Positions 45,811 to 58,029 of a stretch of 64,000 bases of DNA are shown here, piece by piece. Both the position numbers and the translations under genes were made by a program. Position 1 is the stretch's first letter. The number at the start of each line of letters is the position of its first letter. The notes beneath the pieces were generated by a model. The model was not told the origin of the DNA, did not search any database, and worked only from the letters and a program-made list of their open reading frames with translations. Source of the DNA: Blasia pusilla (Eukaryota; Marchantiophyta; Marchantiopsida; Blasiales); assembly GCA_050084515.1 (NCBI GenBank), contig CM114271.1, forward strand, positions 15,066,001 to 15,130,000, given 5' to 3'.

Positions 45811-48335
45811 TTTCCCCTTACTCTACTTGTAGTTCAATAGCCATTGCCAACCTCTAAGAAGCCTATCTAACTCTCAACAATGTATCATTACTTTGTTGTT
45901 CTTCCAAGAGGGATAGTCCACTCTCGTTAGAGAAGCAAACTCGCTATGGTACCATTGTAATTCTCAATCTCAAAAGACTAGGCTAGAGTTGCTTAAAGGT
46001 AGAATGCATATGCCCCTCGAGGTCTCTTCTTTTCCTTTACGTACTTAGAGATAGGTACAATGAAAATAAATTAACTCTACCCATCCTTATACCACGTATC
46101 ATATTTTCATAGTATTAGAGGATTTTCTTTGGACTCTAATGCCCCTATCTCATCTTATCACATCTATCCCCAACCTCATCTTTATCTTACTTTTTCACCA
46201 ACCTATGTCCCCACTCTCATATTTATCTCATATTCTTTATCTTTTTTCTTTTTGGCTAGTTTTTTCCTACTCATACACTACATATCATAGACTCTAACTT
46301 AACTATGACTAATAAAGGATGGTTACACATACACGGGCTTAAGATGCGAGAATGGATGCGGGCTCAGATGAAGGGAGGAGGGTAGGAATCGAATGAGTGT
46401 GCGGCTACAAAACGTGAGCCGTCACCTTACCTAAATCAAGGCCGTGCATGGCCAGCCTTATGGGCCTTGTGGCGTAAGCCTACCATATCCATCTCACTCT
46501 ACGGGCTTTGTGTGGGGTAGTCGCGAGCTAGTGTGGGCTTACGAAGGGCGGGAGTAGGCTACAAAATGGGTGGCAAGAATGGGCAACAAGTTTCTAAACT
46601 GGAACATGTCTACGAGCACATACTCTGTTTGTGTGCAATCTTGATTTATTGCTGCCTAGTGTGAAATTAAGTGGTTAATTGCAACTTCTGCTCATGCAAG
46701 GCAAGGGATATAATGAGAGCTTAATCCTATGATCTCATGAGTAGATTTTTAAGTGAAAGTTGCCATAATATGAAAGTGTTTATCTCTCAAACTTTAGGTT
46801 TCCTACATGGATATTAACATGAATTTTGTAGGTTTTGTGTTTAATAGGAAAGTCATCACACATATTAATTTTTTCTCCAATTATTGTGCTTAAGTAGCAC
46901 ACACAAATATAGCAAACTATTATTGCCTCACTAATGCCAAAGTCTCTTACTTCTTAAATAGGCCATCTCCATATAAGGCTACTATGTATGACTTGTTGAG
47001 GAACCTCCAGTAATATAATTTTGGTGCATATTCTTCTTTATTGATAATTCCACTAGTTATTTGCTTAAAAGTTTATCACGACACTAAGCACTTTAAATTT
47101 GCATTGGTGTGTGTTTCATTAATTAAGCATGTGGATGTATACATTGTTGTTTGATTTTCATCTTACAACAATGATTGAGATTAGACATAATTAAATTGTA
47201 TAAATGGCTCAATTCTCAATCTACATCTAGTTGTCAAAGAATCAATATGTTGTTGGGTTTTGTATTTATTATTCTATAATTTCCTACATGCATAAGTGAA
47301 TTTGTTGAATTATAGCCAAACTATGTAAGTCTATTCAAGTTGTACATATTGTAAACCATTATATACTAAAACCTAATAGTGTGTGGTGATGTTGGAGGCT
47401 ATTGTAGAGGACTCAAATAGTAGTGGCTACCGGACACCAATTCTAAACATTTTGATCCTTTGCGGTAGACACTACAAAAGACAGTGGCCAAAAAATAATA
47501 TTACATGCCAGAGATATGGGTAATCCAACATGTTCAGTTGATACTATGCAATTTTTCTTATTTGATGCAACCCTCAAGAACATTGAGTTTGTGCAAGGTC
47601 AACTAAATAATTTTGAAGAATGTAACAATATTTTGAGAGAAGTATGGAATATGACGGCAAAGATTAAGGCCACCACATAGACAAAATCATATGCATACAT
47701 CAATGACTAAGGGTATTTTCTACATAGCTCCATGTATGTTGGGGAGCATTGTGTACATCAATATCATGATGATACTGAGTTGGCCATGTACATTTCACAA
47801 TTTCTGTACTTTTTCATTGTGAAATAGTTAAGTCTATGGTTTCAAAAAGTCTTTGTGTATAAGGCAACTTGATATGAGTTTTTCAACTCCTAAGATTGCA
47901 ATGAAGTATGTTGTCAAACATACCCTCAGGGGATAGGATGTGAACTTTATGTTATGTATGTTGCTTTCAAACACAATAGTATCCGTTGTTTTTTTTTTAT
48001 ATACTTCTCTTGGAAAGTTGTATTATTATTCTTATTTCATATTATCTATAGATGAACTCAAGAAGATATAAGCAAAGTGTTTGTGTTTTGTGATCCTCAA
48101 AGTAATCTAGTTCCATATATTCAGTATTTTGAAAAATTGTAAAATTCCTACTTGAATTCATGTACCAAACTTAGTCCAATTAACTTGTTTTGAATTTGTA
48201 GCTTATTGTTGTCAGTTCATAAACAAAATAGTGGATGTTACAGTTTGTTAAATTCCCATATATATTTGGTGTCCTGTAGCTAGTGTTCTTGCCCGTTGCA
48301 CTACTAGTACTACTGAAAATATCAATTTTGGCAGA
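45811..48335. other. Long AT-rich stretch without recognisable genes
   Basis: About 2.5 kb with frequent stops on both strands. A GC-richer patch lies at 46,340-46,580. I see no domain, LTR or tandem repeat. Confidence 0.4.
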
Positions 48336-48379
48336 CTTTCGATATAGCTAGGTATCTAGACAACTAGCTATATCGAAAG
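48336..48379. repeat. Perfect hairpin with 16-bp arms
   Basis: Left arm CTTTCGATATAGCTAG (48,336-48,351), 12-nt loop, right arm CTAGCTATATCGAAAG (48,364-48,379), no mismatch. It could be the core of a small foldback transposon or a small-RNA hairpin. Surrounding sequence gives no further clue. Confidence 0.6.
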
Positions 48380-48883
48380 GTTGGAAAACTACTTAATACT
48401 AGTTGAAGTTTTGTTTAAAGAAATCCATTCTCAAAAAATACATTGACCACGTACATTGTACACATGCTTCCATACTCAAATTTTTAGGCTAACTTTCATA
48501 CTTAAAGGCTAATAGCTTAACAATTTACATTGCTACTGTCCCCAAGCAGACAAATAACCCAGAAGGTTCAATTGTGGTTTCCACAACTAAATTTTTGGTT
48601 CACACAATGCCTTTGCACATGTCAGCTTGTGAGCATTAAACTTTTTCCTTACATATCACCACAATAGTGCTCGCTTATCTTGCACTAAAAAATGCACAGT
48701 CAAAATTTTTTTACGCGTATGTCATGAAAATGTGTAGCACTTTAGGAGTAAAGTTGTATACTAGTAGACACATTCATCCTCGGGTTTTTCTAACATGAGG
48801 TTGGGTTTGTTAACCATGATCCTTCTCCGAAATTCTTCTGTAAAATAAGAACAAATTATTTATGTTCTCTTCACTATAGACTG

Positions 48884-49060
48884 TAGCACAATGGGCAACT
48901 CTAACCTTGCAAAATAGTAGGTGGTGCATTCGAATCTGAATATGGATGCTCACTTTTGCCCATGTGTCCCTCTCGCTTAACTCGACTCTCACCTTCCATG
49001 ACCTAACCCGAGGATAAATAGGCGCAAGGCTTAGTATGAGTAATTCAAAATTATACATTC
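48884..49060 (+). repeat. Candidate tRNA-derived SINE
   Basis: A perfect Pol III A-box match (TAGCACAATGGG, 48,884-48,895) is followed 31 bp later by a B-box-like GCATTCGAATC (48,926-48,936, consensus GGTTCGANTCC), with ccttgcaaaatagtaggtggt between, the layout of tRNA-derived SINE heads in plants. No poly-A tail or target-site duplication is evident, and I found no second copy in the window. Confidence 0.35.
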
Positions 49061-49448
49061 GTGCATCTCACGGGCACCAGCTAGTAAGTATTATTACAGC
49101 CCCTACAATACTCGATTCCGTGCGCAGAGGCCGTAGAACGCAAGATACTCTACAGAATTTTTGACCTTCGGATATGAATTTTTGAACGGATGGATGTGAA
49201 TAGATTCCATGTTAGCGTTAATGCTCTCATTATTCTTGTCACAGTGTCCACATCGGATTAGGATCAATCGTGTTCTTCAATCACTATATTAATTTTCTCT
49301 AACCTCCGGAGTCCGAATAAACTTTCAGCTTTAAATCAAAAAAACTGGCCGCATACTTATTGTTTCCCTTCTACCCTAACCTTCGTACACCAAACCCTAT
49401 AAGTTTATGAAGTTTAAGCCTAAGCTAAGACGTTGAACTCCTCCTAGA
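49061..49448. other. Spacer before TIR element
   Basis: No gene or repeat recognised. Confidence 0.3.
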
Positions 49449-50863
49449 AGAGCGATATTGCCAAAGCCCGGAGCACTAATTGCTCCGGGCTTAGGGGCTC
49501 CCACTAATTGGGAACCCCCAAGCGCCCTAACCTACCCGTTATCTCCTAACCCACCCGCAAGTCCCTAACTAATTGCTAACCCTAGGATTATCCCGACGTG
49601 CTCTCTCCGCCCCCGTCAATCAACCCTTCTCCGGGATACTGTGTCGACCAGACCGCCACAGATATCCGTCGTAGACATCCCCATGGCATGGTAATGTACA
49701 TAAACTTACATGGGGACCATACCATGTACACGATCCCCACTGTTTACCCATGGCCTCTGACATCGTCCAATGACCTCGTTCCTTCCGAAGCCCTAAACCC
49801 ATTCGGAGCCGTTTTTTTTTGGGACCACTCGTGGAATGGCTTTCGAATGAAGGAAGGAATGGCTTCCTTCGCACATTGCACCTTCCCTTGATGGCCTTCA
49901 TTCTTTGCAACGTTACGGGGCCTCCAGGGTTCGTTGTCTCGTGCATTTCTGAGTAGACGACTCGACTACACACCGGGGAATGGAAAATGGAAAGGTTAAA
50001 CGTTACGTCCGACCGAAGACAATTTTCGACGCATCAAGCGGACAAAATGCGAGAACGTGAGACCTAAGATGATCGCGATAAACACTCGCTGTTGAAAGAC
50101 ATGGCCATCAGATGAGGAAGTACCCGTTGTAGCATTGATCGCGAAAGAATCGAAAGAAACACCCGGAGTGCGATAGAGGGAAAGTGAGGCGGACGGGGCG
50201 CAGAGTCTTTTCACAAAGTTGATCATGGCTTTTCTCAACATGACGCCGGAAATCGCGACCATTCGTGCAAAGCATGGCGATGACCAGCGAGGCCAACACG
50301 TTTGGGCGTATTGCGTTGCGGTCTTCGTCTCCAGGCATGGAACAAAGCAATGTCACCGCTTACCCTAGTAGAAGGTAATCGCATCCCATTGTTCATCTCG
50401 TCCTCCCATGGGCGCGTCGCCAAATCGTGGTCGAATTCATGAGGCCACGGCCTTGTTCCATCGTCTGTCGGTATCTGCTCTTCACTACCAATTCTAGACT
50501 GAACTTCCTCTCCTCACTCACTGCCCGAGAACTCCGCTCTCACAAAATTCAATTCTAGAAAGAGCCTATTCATGTATCCGATGAATACCTCATGACCGGC
50601 GGCCACGGATTAGCGAGAAAGCTTTGAAATAGACACGATCCGTCCGTCACGAGTTGTGGTTGGAGTATTGGGCTCCAAGAATTTGCTGTGAAATTGCGCT
50701 CGGTTTGTGTCGCTCTCGCGTTTAGGGAGGGGTTTGCTGTCAGATCGACATTCACTTTGCAAGTTTCTACAGGTGCGTTACTGTCACTCACTTGTCTTCT
50801 GTCTTGCCTCTGAGCCCCTAAGCACGGAGCAATTAGTGCTCCGGGCTTTGGCAATATCGCTCT
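49449..50863. mobile_element. TIR element of 1.4 kb (non-autonomous candidate)
   Basis: 52-bp terminal inverted repeats at 49,449-49,500 and 50,812-50,863 differ at one clear position (CCGGGC against CCGTGC). Each begins AGAGCGATATTGCC and contains its own palindrome, GCCCGGAGCACTAATT followed by GCTCCGGGC. The interior has only short open frames without domains, so it would depend on another element for movement. No target-site duplication is seen: flanks are cctaga on the left and ccgaat on the right. A third copy of the terminal sequence occurs at 58,944. Confidence 0.65.
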
Positions 50864-51591
50864 CCGAATGTCATAAGCGACAAGCAAAACAAAAGAAAGA
50901 CGTTTGATCGATGCCATGAAACTCCAGTCTCGATGTTGAGATAATCTTCACCTATGAAGATCGAAAAATGAACTTCAATAAAAACGCTTGATGGAAAGGG
51001 CTAGCTCAACGTGCGAATGAGAAAGATCGTTCAATGTTTATGAGTCATTTCATTCTCGATATTACAAGAAATGACAGGTTAAGTAACGGTTGTAAGTAGA
51101 ATGTGTATCAGCTGTTGTCATTGATTGGCATAAGATTTGTAGTGACTAAGACATGGCGTTCCAGCGTTGTTCTGTTCCATCTAATAAAATATCTGAGCGG
51201 GGGGGCTCCTTAGTTCAGGATGGCCATTGTGAGTATCGTCGTGTTAGCTCGTACTTGGAGAGTGAGTGAAGACTTCTATTCCAACAAAGAGGACTCTGGC
51301 GATTATGCCCACCTTTCCTGAATGGAATCTCATGGACTTCTTTGCCCTGGATACCATTTCTTAACACGAGGTCTACGCGAAGTGTAATGCATGAGTGGTA
51401 GAAATAAGACCGGAAGCAGTGGATGAGTACAGTAAGCTTCTATTCACCTGGAAATGTGAGGGTAAGATTGTGATTATGCTTTGTTAACACTCGTGTACTT
51501 GAAAACTCCAGGGGGTAGTTCGGATCAGAGGCTGAAGGATCGCTGAGAATACAGACTCGAGGGAAGCAAGGGCAGTTGGGAACTGGTATGT
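50864..51591. other. Spacer upstream of the BED-finger gene
   Basis: No domain recognised. If the BED gene is real, its promoter should lie here; I see no convincing TATA box. Confidence 0.3.
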
Positions 51592-52104
51592 TTGGTCTAT
51601 TTCTTTCTCCTTCATAGCATGGATTTCTTATCAGGCCTGATGTTTGAGTACTACTCTATTGTTGAAGTGCTTATGAAGGAGCTTGTGTGGTGTCAGTTTC
51701 GCAGTCGTAGGTCTCGGTATATCTTCCGTCAGAGTTCAATCGTAGCAGCCACCAGTATGAATCGAGTTGTGTGGGGTGTTGCTCTTGGGGAGAACACATA
51801 TTGGAGATACATAGAGGATGGGGAAAAGTGGATGTGCATGCTTTGTAATCACATCCTAAAGGCCAAAAATAAAACCAAGTGCAATTAGCACATGATTAAA
51901 AACCACCCTGACTTGGACGAGGCATTGCTAGTCCCACTAGAAAATCCAGGTAGGCGCGCCAATGACCCAGTGATGGGTCGTAAGAGAGAAGTGACAGATG
52001 CCCAGAGAGAGAGAGAGCTCCTTAGGAAATCCGGGGATGCTCATAGGAAGGAGGCTAAAATCAGGAGGGAGAAAATGTACAGGTTGTGTCAATTCCACTC
52101 GTAG
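51592..52104 (+). pseudogene. BED-type zinc finger exon, second MULE system
   Basis: After an unassigned lead the frame reads GENTYWRYIEDGEKWMCMLC, then NHILKAKNKTKCN, a TAG at 51,886-51,888, and HMIKNHPDL in the same frame. W-x-C-x2-C ... H-x4-H is the BED finger of plant DNA transposases and their derivatives; the stop falls right before the first His. The same frame continues as REVTDAQRERELLRKSGDAH, a charged helix, to 52,104. The stop would truncate the finger, so this copy is probably inactive. It lies 254 bp upstream of the long open frame at 52,358 and could be its 5' exon. Confidence 0.55.
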
Positions 52105-52357
52105 AGGTGGTTGTCTATGCAGAGGAGTCCTCATATCCCGATACTAGGGAAGAAGCCATCTTTGGTGGCTTTGATGGAGTGTAATTTGGTGAATTCCTTG
52201 CATATTCGGGAATTGGGATGGCCTCCTAGACAGGAAACAATACCGTGAGTGCTTGGTGAGAGTTCATGATTGCCAAAATAGTAACTCCATGATGGAGCAT
52301 GTAGTATATGGTTGCTTGGCAGCCATAGATAGAGCAAGTCTATAAGGTTCTAAGGAC

Positions 52358-53683
52358 TTGATAGGGAGGGGTAAGGGTTACTTCACACATCTGGAGATGG
52401 TTAAAAAGTTGTGGGGAGTAGTTCAAAAAGGCGACGTTGTGTCTCTACAGGAGCTACCTACCGAGTTTTTTGTCGAAAGAGAGGCACAAGTCAAGCAGAG
52501 TGTTGCGTGGATAGCACGCAAGAAACAAAATCTAATGGGTTGGCTTGAGCGAGATCAAGCCAAGTACTCTGAGTTTATGGCCAAGCAACAATATGAGGAA
52601 TGGTTGGCCACTAGAGATTCCAAAAAAGCAAAAGATATTTGTGAGGAGAGAGTTGGTGCATATGTTCCAAGTCAAAGGAAACATGACAAAGACACCTGGT
52701 GTAAGAAGGGAAAACAGGGCTTGAAAGTGAGAGCAGAGGAGACGGGTGGAGACTTACATAAGTCTTCGGAATCACATAGCAGGGATTTCCAACCCTTGCC
52801 ACCCCGACGTCATCGCTTAGGCGACGACGCGGGTAAGGCTGTTAATAGTAAAGAGGCGGGAAAGGCTTCTAATTGCAAAGTACCACAGCGTTCAAAGGGC
52901 CAAAGGAAGGCCGAGACACCGAAATTGAAGAGGAAGATTGTTACAGCAGCAGCCGAGTCCCCCTGTACACGATCTAAAAGATCTCTCCCACCCCCGAGAG
53001 AGCGTGAATTGGTGGAACCCATTCCACCAGGTGGGGAGGCTCCAAGGGTAGAACCCACTCCACCCCCTAGAGAGAGTGAATTGGTGGAACCCATTCCACC
53101 AAGTGGGGAGGCTCCAAGGGTGGAACCCACTCCACCGCCGAGAGAGAATCAAATGGTGGAACCCATTCCACCAGGTGGGGAGGCTCCAAGGGCGGATCCC
53201 ACTCCACGACCGAGAGAGAGTCAGTTGGTGGAACCCATTCCACCAGGTGGGGATTCTATAAATGCGGATGCCGCTCCACCTCCGGGACTTGAGCCTAATG
53301 CGGAATTCATTCCACTAGAGGGGGGAGCCGAAAGTGTGTATGCACAGTGTCGAGGTGATACGCATGTGGAACCCATTCCACACACTCCATGTGGTGAGAA
53401 TGGGGCAGCCATCCATCATGAAGGGGTTACAGACGATCCACATTTGGTCAAGACAACCGGCTCTGCATTTCGCACCCCTATTCATGAAGACGTGCAGATT
53501 CCTTTTGCAAATCCGGAAACATTGGAGGATCATGAAGATGCTGATGATGACACCCTTCTGAAGAAAAAACTATCCTCTAGAGAATTGAGAGCTTTGAAGA
53601 AAAATTTGGGCAAGACGTTGTTGAATGATATCAATGACAACATTAGAAGTGAGTACCTAAACTTAGCACTCACTCACAAGTGA
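52358..53683 (+). CDS. Charged protein with 24-residue Pro-rich repeats
   Basis: 441 codons open. The N-terminal third is helical and charged (GYFTHLEMVKKLWGVVQ, then VAWIARKKQNLMGWLERDQ). A Lys/Arg-rich middle (RKAETPKLKRKI) could be a nuclear signal. Residues about 215-300 are four copies of a 24-residue repeat built on LVEPIPPGGEAPR and VEPTPPPRE. The C-terminus is charged (LSSRELRALKKNLGKTLL). I recognise no family. Placed between a BED finger and a transposase, it is most likely the accessory protein of the second MULE element, possibly joined by splicing to the BED exon. The DNA of the repeat carries the element's recurrent motif. A frameshift after 53,683 may have cut a longer C-terminus, since KSKFEVLQQMMATPP is readable just downstream. 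Confidence 0.5.
   Translation: MIGRGKGYFTHLEMVKKLWGVVQKGDVVSLQELPTEFFVEREAQVKQSVAWIARKKQNLMGWLERDQAKYSEFMAKQQYEEWLATRDSKKAKDICEERVGAYVPSQRKHDKDTWCKKGKQGLKVRAEETGGDLHKSSESHSRDFQPLPPRRHRLGDDAGKAVNSKEAGKASNCKVPQRSKGQRKAETPKLKRKIVTAAAESPCTRSKRSLPPPRERELVEPIPPGGEAPRVEPTPPPRESELVEPIPPSGEAPRVEPTPPPRENQMVEPIPPGGEAPRADPTPRPRESQLVEPIPPGGDSINADAAPPPGLEPNAEFIPLEGGAESVYAQCRGDTHVEPIPHTPCGENGAAIHHEGVTDDPHLVKTTGSAFRTPIHEDVQIPFANPETLEDHEDADDDTLLKKKLSSRELRALKKNLGKTLLNDINDNIRSEYLNLALTHK
53000..53245. repeat. 72-bp coding minisatellite carrying an inverted-repeat motif
   Basis: Four units start near 53,011, 53,083, 53,155 and 53,227 (period 72 bp, frame-preserving). Each includes TGGTGGAA, CCCA, TTCCACCA, a perfect inverted repeat with 8-bp arms. 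A related copy (GTGGAA CCCA TTCCAC) follows at about 53,367. Confidence 0.85.
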
Positions 53684-53935
53684 CCAAGGCCAAGAACGTG
53701 AAGTCCACACGAACAGGTTTGACACCTACTGTCGAGGAGTGCAGGGAATTAGGAAAGTCGAAGTTTGAAGTCCTCCAACAAATGATGGCAACCCCCCCAC
53801 AGCCTGAGCCCGCCGCAAAATCCCATTAGCATGGGCACGCTGCAACGCTATGGAAACCCGCTGCCTACAATACAGAATTGCAGTAGAGAATTCCTGTTCC
53901 TTCCCATGCTTAGGAGGAAATCATCACCGAAGCAT

Positions 53936-54118
53936 TCCACGGGTCTGATAAACCATTCCAGCTCCCAGAGAAGCCATTCCACCTTTGTTGAAGCCATTCC
54001 ACAAAACAGAGAAGCCATTCCATGTGAAGGGAAAGCCATTCCATGTCTATGGGAAGCCATTCCATGACAATGCAAAGCCATTCCATATGTCAGTGAAGAC
54101 ATTCCACTGGTAATGGAT
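53936..54118. repeat. Dense CCATTCCA array in non-coding DNA
   Basis: About ten copies of (A/G)CCATTCCA(C/T) within 180 bp, spaced roughly 16-22 bp, often preceded by GAAG or AAAG. Spacers differ in sequence, so simple tandem duplication does not explain all of it. More isolated copies appear at about 55,857, 56,006, 57,484, 58,170 and 58,535. Confidence 0.8.
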
Positions 54119-54299
54119 AGGAGTGGGATCTGTTTGAAAGCAGGAATGCAGAATGGGCACCTAATGCAGACTTCTTCATTCACATAAAAACCCAATACAT
54201 GCCATTTGTTAAACCATGTCCAACTAGATTAGTAAATGTTTGAATAGCACCTTTTGACACCTGTTCTTTCTGTCTTATTAACATACAGGGAAACATTGA

Positions 54300-57200
54300 T
54301 CACAGAATTGGCCTCCCCGCCATGGCCACATCTGATATGCTTGCAAGTGGAAGCTCTTTAACAAGGAGGATATTATCCATGAACAAGATTTTGTTCAAAC
54401 TGATATTCCTCCAGGACTTATCTCAGCCAACAAGCTTTCCTGGGATGACGATCATGTAGCATACATACCTTGGGAAAGATTACATGATTTCATTCTTGGC
54501 GAGGGGCATGGCGATGGAAGGAACCCAACAACATTCTGGAAAGGAATGTCAAGATTGGGCAAGGGCTGCTCCAGAGACATGGATGGAGGGGGTCCATTGT
54601 ACACAATATACTATTGTGCGTATGGCCCAACTGATCTGCGCCAAATGCATCAAGAGATTGTGCATAGGTGCCCACTATCTTCTCCTATCCATTCACATAT
54701 TTCAAACTTTGATTATTGAGGAGAGTGGATGACCATTCAGTTAGAAATGGTTTAGTGTGTTAATTTCACATCAACTCCTTTTGTTGTGTTTACAGGTCTA
54801 CTGTCCCCAAAAGTGGAAGAGGTAGTAGGCCGCGAGGACAAATCATAAGTAGAGGCGATTGTTGCAAACGTGGGTGTCAATGTCGTTTTACAGTCCTTGA
54901 AATCAACACTCCTCCGCATGTTGCAAAGATCACCTACAAAAATAGAGCTCACGTGGATAAAGCCAACAAGCCATGCCATGGAAAGGACGACAAAGCATGC
55001 ATAGATACACCGAAGATGTTTGCTCCTAGGATTTCAGATGATCTAAAGAATTATGTGAAAGAGAGGCTTCGCAGGGGTTAAGCCCCACAGATCAAGCCGA
55101 GCATTCAAAGATGTTGAAAGAGCGTTCGTTGACGGATACCAACTTTGAAGAGAGTTTGACTGAGATGACTTCATGCAAATGCATGATATACGAAAACATA
55201 AAAACAATTCAATCAGAGACATTTCTATATGCTAGGAGCGAACGAGTCCTTGAGCTTGTTTGTTGAGTATTCTTCGAGAAGGTGTTCATTTACTGAGCCT
55301 TACATGGATGAGACACATCCATTCATTTTGGGATTCCAAAGCCAATGGCAGTTGAATGCTCTTGTAAAGTATGGACATGGCAGCGCCTTGAGCATGGATA
55401 GCACATTTGGCACAAATTGCAACAGGGTTCTTGCTCTTACTTATTTTGTTGAAGAGATATTTCATGTGAAGTAAGTCTTTTTATTACTTTCATTCATGTA
55501 AAAATGATTCCATATAATCATGGTACTAACACTTGTATTGATGTTTTGTAGTTTCCCTTATATACTTTGCTGGTGTTTGATGATCACCACTCAGGGATAC
55601 CCATGGCCTGGGTTCTCACATCTAGTGCAAAAGAAGTGTATTTGGGAAAGTGGTTGAAAGCTATCTTGGATAAATGTAGAGTCATCCAACCAAATTGGGA
55701 ACCAAATGCGATCATTGTTGACGACGCTTTGGCAGAGCATAATGCATTAAGGTGAGAATAAATTCCTCTATATTCATTTACGAAAATTGGCATGATGGGT
55801 TAACTGTAGATTTGGATAGGATAATCTTCTCTTATTTACTCTCACGATGGAAGAAACCATTCCACCGTTGCAAAAATCGTTTCCGCCAACAAACATCAAT
55901 ATCCTTCTATGGTATGAGTGCTTTAAGCAGCATTAGCTATGCATATGAAGTTGTATTCATTATTTTTCCAACATGTAGGAAACCAGTCTTCCTCAAGAAG
56001 GGAAACCATTCCATCAACATAGAAGCGATTCTATCTGTTCCTAATGCAGACTAAATGATTGGAACCCTTTGAACAGGGCAATATTTACAACAACACACAT
56101 CATTCTATGTCTACGGCATGTACGACATGACTGGTTAAAGCAGTTGAAGAAAAAGGTGCGTAGTCATGGCATGAGAGTTGAAATGTCGCGAAGGTTAGGA
56201 GACATCATGTATGTGAATCGATGTGGCACATACACACGACAAGTCATTTTGAATGACGCAAAGGGGGACCTAGAGAAATTCTATGAAGACTATCAAGCGG
56301 AGTCAGAGTTTGTAAAGTACATACAAACATATTGGGAACCCAAGATTGGTGAGTATCATTGTTGTTTCTTGACTTTGAGTTTGGTTGTCGCATTCAATTA
56401 TGCATTCAAATTTGAATTAACATTTCCTCATTGGTGCAATGACTTCAGCAAAGTGGGTAAAAGCAGCAAGGGACTATCCTCATGCAAATCAAGACACGAA
56501 TGCGCAATTGAGAACTATCATGGAAGCATGAAGGCTATCTTACATGATGACCACAAAACATTATCACAGAGAAGAGGGACTACCTAGTTTGGAAACTCAT
56601 CAATGACATTGAGGCATGGTATTTCCACGTCCACTTGTTGAAAAGGAGAGGATTTGTGATTATGCGACACATGAAAATACGTAAACAACGCTGTTTTGAA
56701 AGGGAAAGCAATTTTGGTAGTGATGTAGAGATCATACGCACTGGGGAGGTGAGTATGGCAAGAGTTAGGAGTCGACATTGGAGAATAAATGGTATGAAGT
56801 CTACAACTACGATCAGAGTGGGGTCATTGATTTATCCATGGTCTCTGAAGGGGAACATTTGCAAGCATATTGTAAGGGCCTCTTACATTCTTTTATTCTC
56901 CTTCTTTTCAAAGTGAATTGAACATATTACTTTACATATGTACTAAAATTGGTATTATATTATACTGACTTTTTTTTAAAAGTATGCCAAAAGATTTCTT
57001 TGCCTTATTGAAGGAAAATTACAATGAAGCAGATTTGGTGAAGATTCTGGGAATAAGGTTAGGAACAAGACAGGGTGGAATGGCTCATCTCAAGCTCATA
57101 ACACGACAATCGAATGAGGAATTGGAGAATGATCCATGCCAACCTGAGATGTTTGACATGCATCCAAATGGAGGTAAATAACAATAGTGAACATCGAAAG

Positions 57201-57958
57201 TGATGTATACAAGGTGGATCAGTCATGTAAACTTCAGGAATCAAGGCATGTCTACTTCTAGGACCATGTCATGTTTATGTCATGGATCAGGTAATGTATA
57301 CTTCTAGGATCAGGTCTAGAACCAGGTCATGTATACTTCAAGAATCAGGTCATGTATACTTCTACATGCAGGTCATGAATACTTCCAAGATCATAAAAAT
57401 GTTCGTATTTCAACATGGGATTTGATATTAGTGGTGGCTATTGCTAAACTAATTGTTTTCCATCTCTGGTGTTGGCACATAGACACCATTCCACCAGGAT
57501 GTCGATTATCATCGGACTGTGCAAACCCTGTAACAAACTCCAGTATTGAAGAAATTGACAACTTGTTCTCAAGCATACGACTTTCCTGTGTTCACAATGC
57601 TCGCCTTCTTACTTTAACTGCAAGGGCTTTGAAGGAGCTGAGCAAAAGGATCGAGTCTGAAAAAATAGAAGCTGAAAATGGGTTGACACCTCAACCAGGT
57701 AATCCATTCTCCAATTTTCAAGATGGATTCTTGAACAATAATTCCATTAGACGAGTTCAATCAAACATTGAACGTTGGTCCCGACGTAGAAGAAGATCTA
57801 CAAGATCCATGACAGACCAGAATGATAGGCAAAACCCAAATTCATTCATTGACCTACCTTTATTCCCCAGAGCAAAGTCTAGAAAGACAAAGTTGGGCCC
57901 ACAAGCCCAACTTGATAGAGAAGCAGTCATTGCCTCATCAACGTGTACAAACACGTAG
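54300..57958 (+). pseudogene. MULE transposase, second system, with stops and frameshifts
   Basis: Exons by homology: 54,300-54,667 (AYIPWERLHDFILGEGHGD; LYTIYYCAYGPTDLRQ), 54,796-55,200 (GDCCKRGCQCRFTVLEI, KITYKNRAHVDKANKPCHG), 55,290-55,426 (FILGFQSQWQLNALVKYG, SMDSTFGTN: first catalytic Asp), 55,552-55,751 (FPLYTLLVFDDHHSGIPMAW; IIVDDALAEHNAL: second), 56,077-56,348 (TTTHIILCLRHVRHDWLKQL), and 56,450-56,915 ending in a SWIM-like LKGNICKHIVRA whose first Cys pair is lost. C-terminal exons at about 56,984-57,178 and 57,329-57,958. This is the plant MuDR/MULE order with its N-terminal zinc-ribbon-like region. Defects: stops at RRG-TAA (55,080), EFD-TGA-DDF (about 55,162, CGA to TGA likely) and frame shifts around 56,510 and 56,575. 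Splice junctions at 54,667/54,796 and 55,751/56,077 keep frame; the 55,427 donor is weak. Motif copies lie in its introns and 3' region. Confidence 0.75.
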
Positions 57959-58029
57959 TGTAAGTGGAGTAGGCACGAAGAATTTTGAATATCACATGAC
58001 ATTCTATCCTTTTAGGAAATAATGGATGA

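Noticed and set aside
52810-53412. Minus-strand Gly/Ser-rich frames opposite the Pro-rich repeat
   Set aside because: Shadow of the coding minisatellite on the plus strand.
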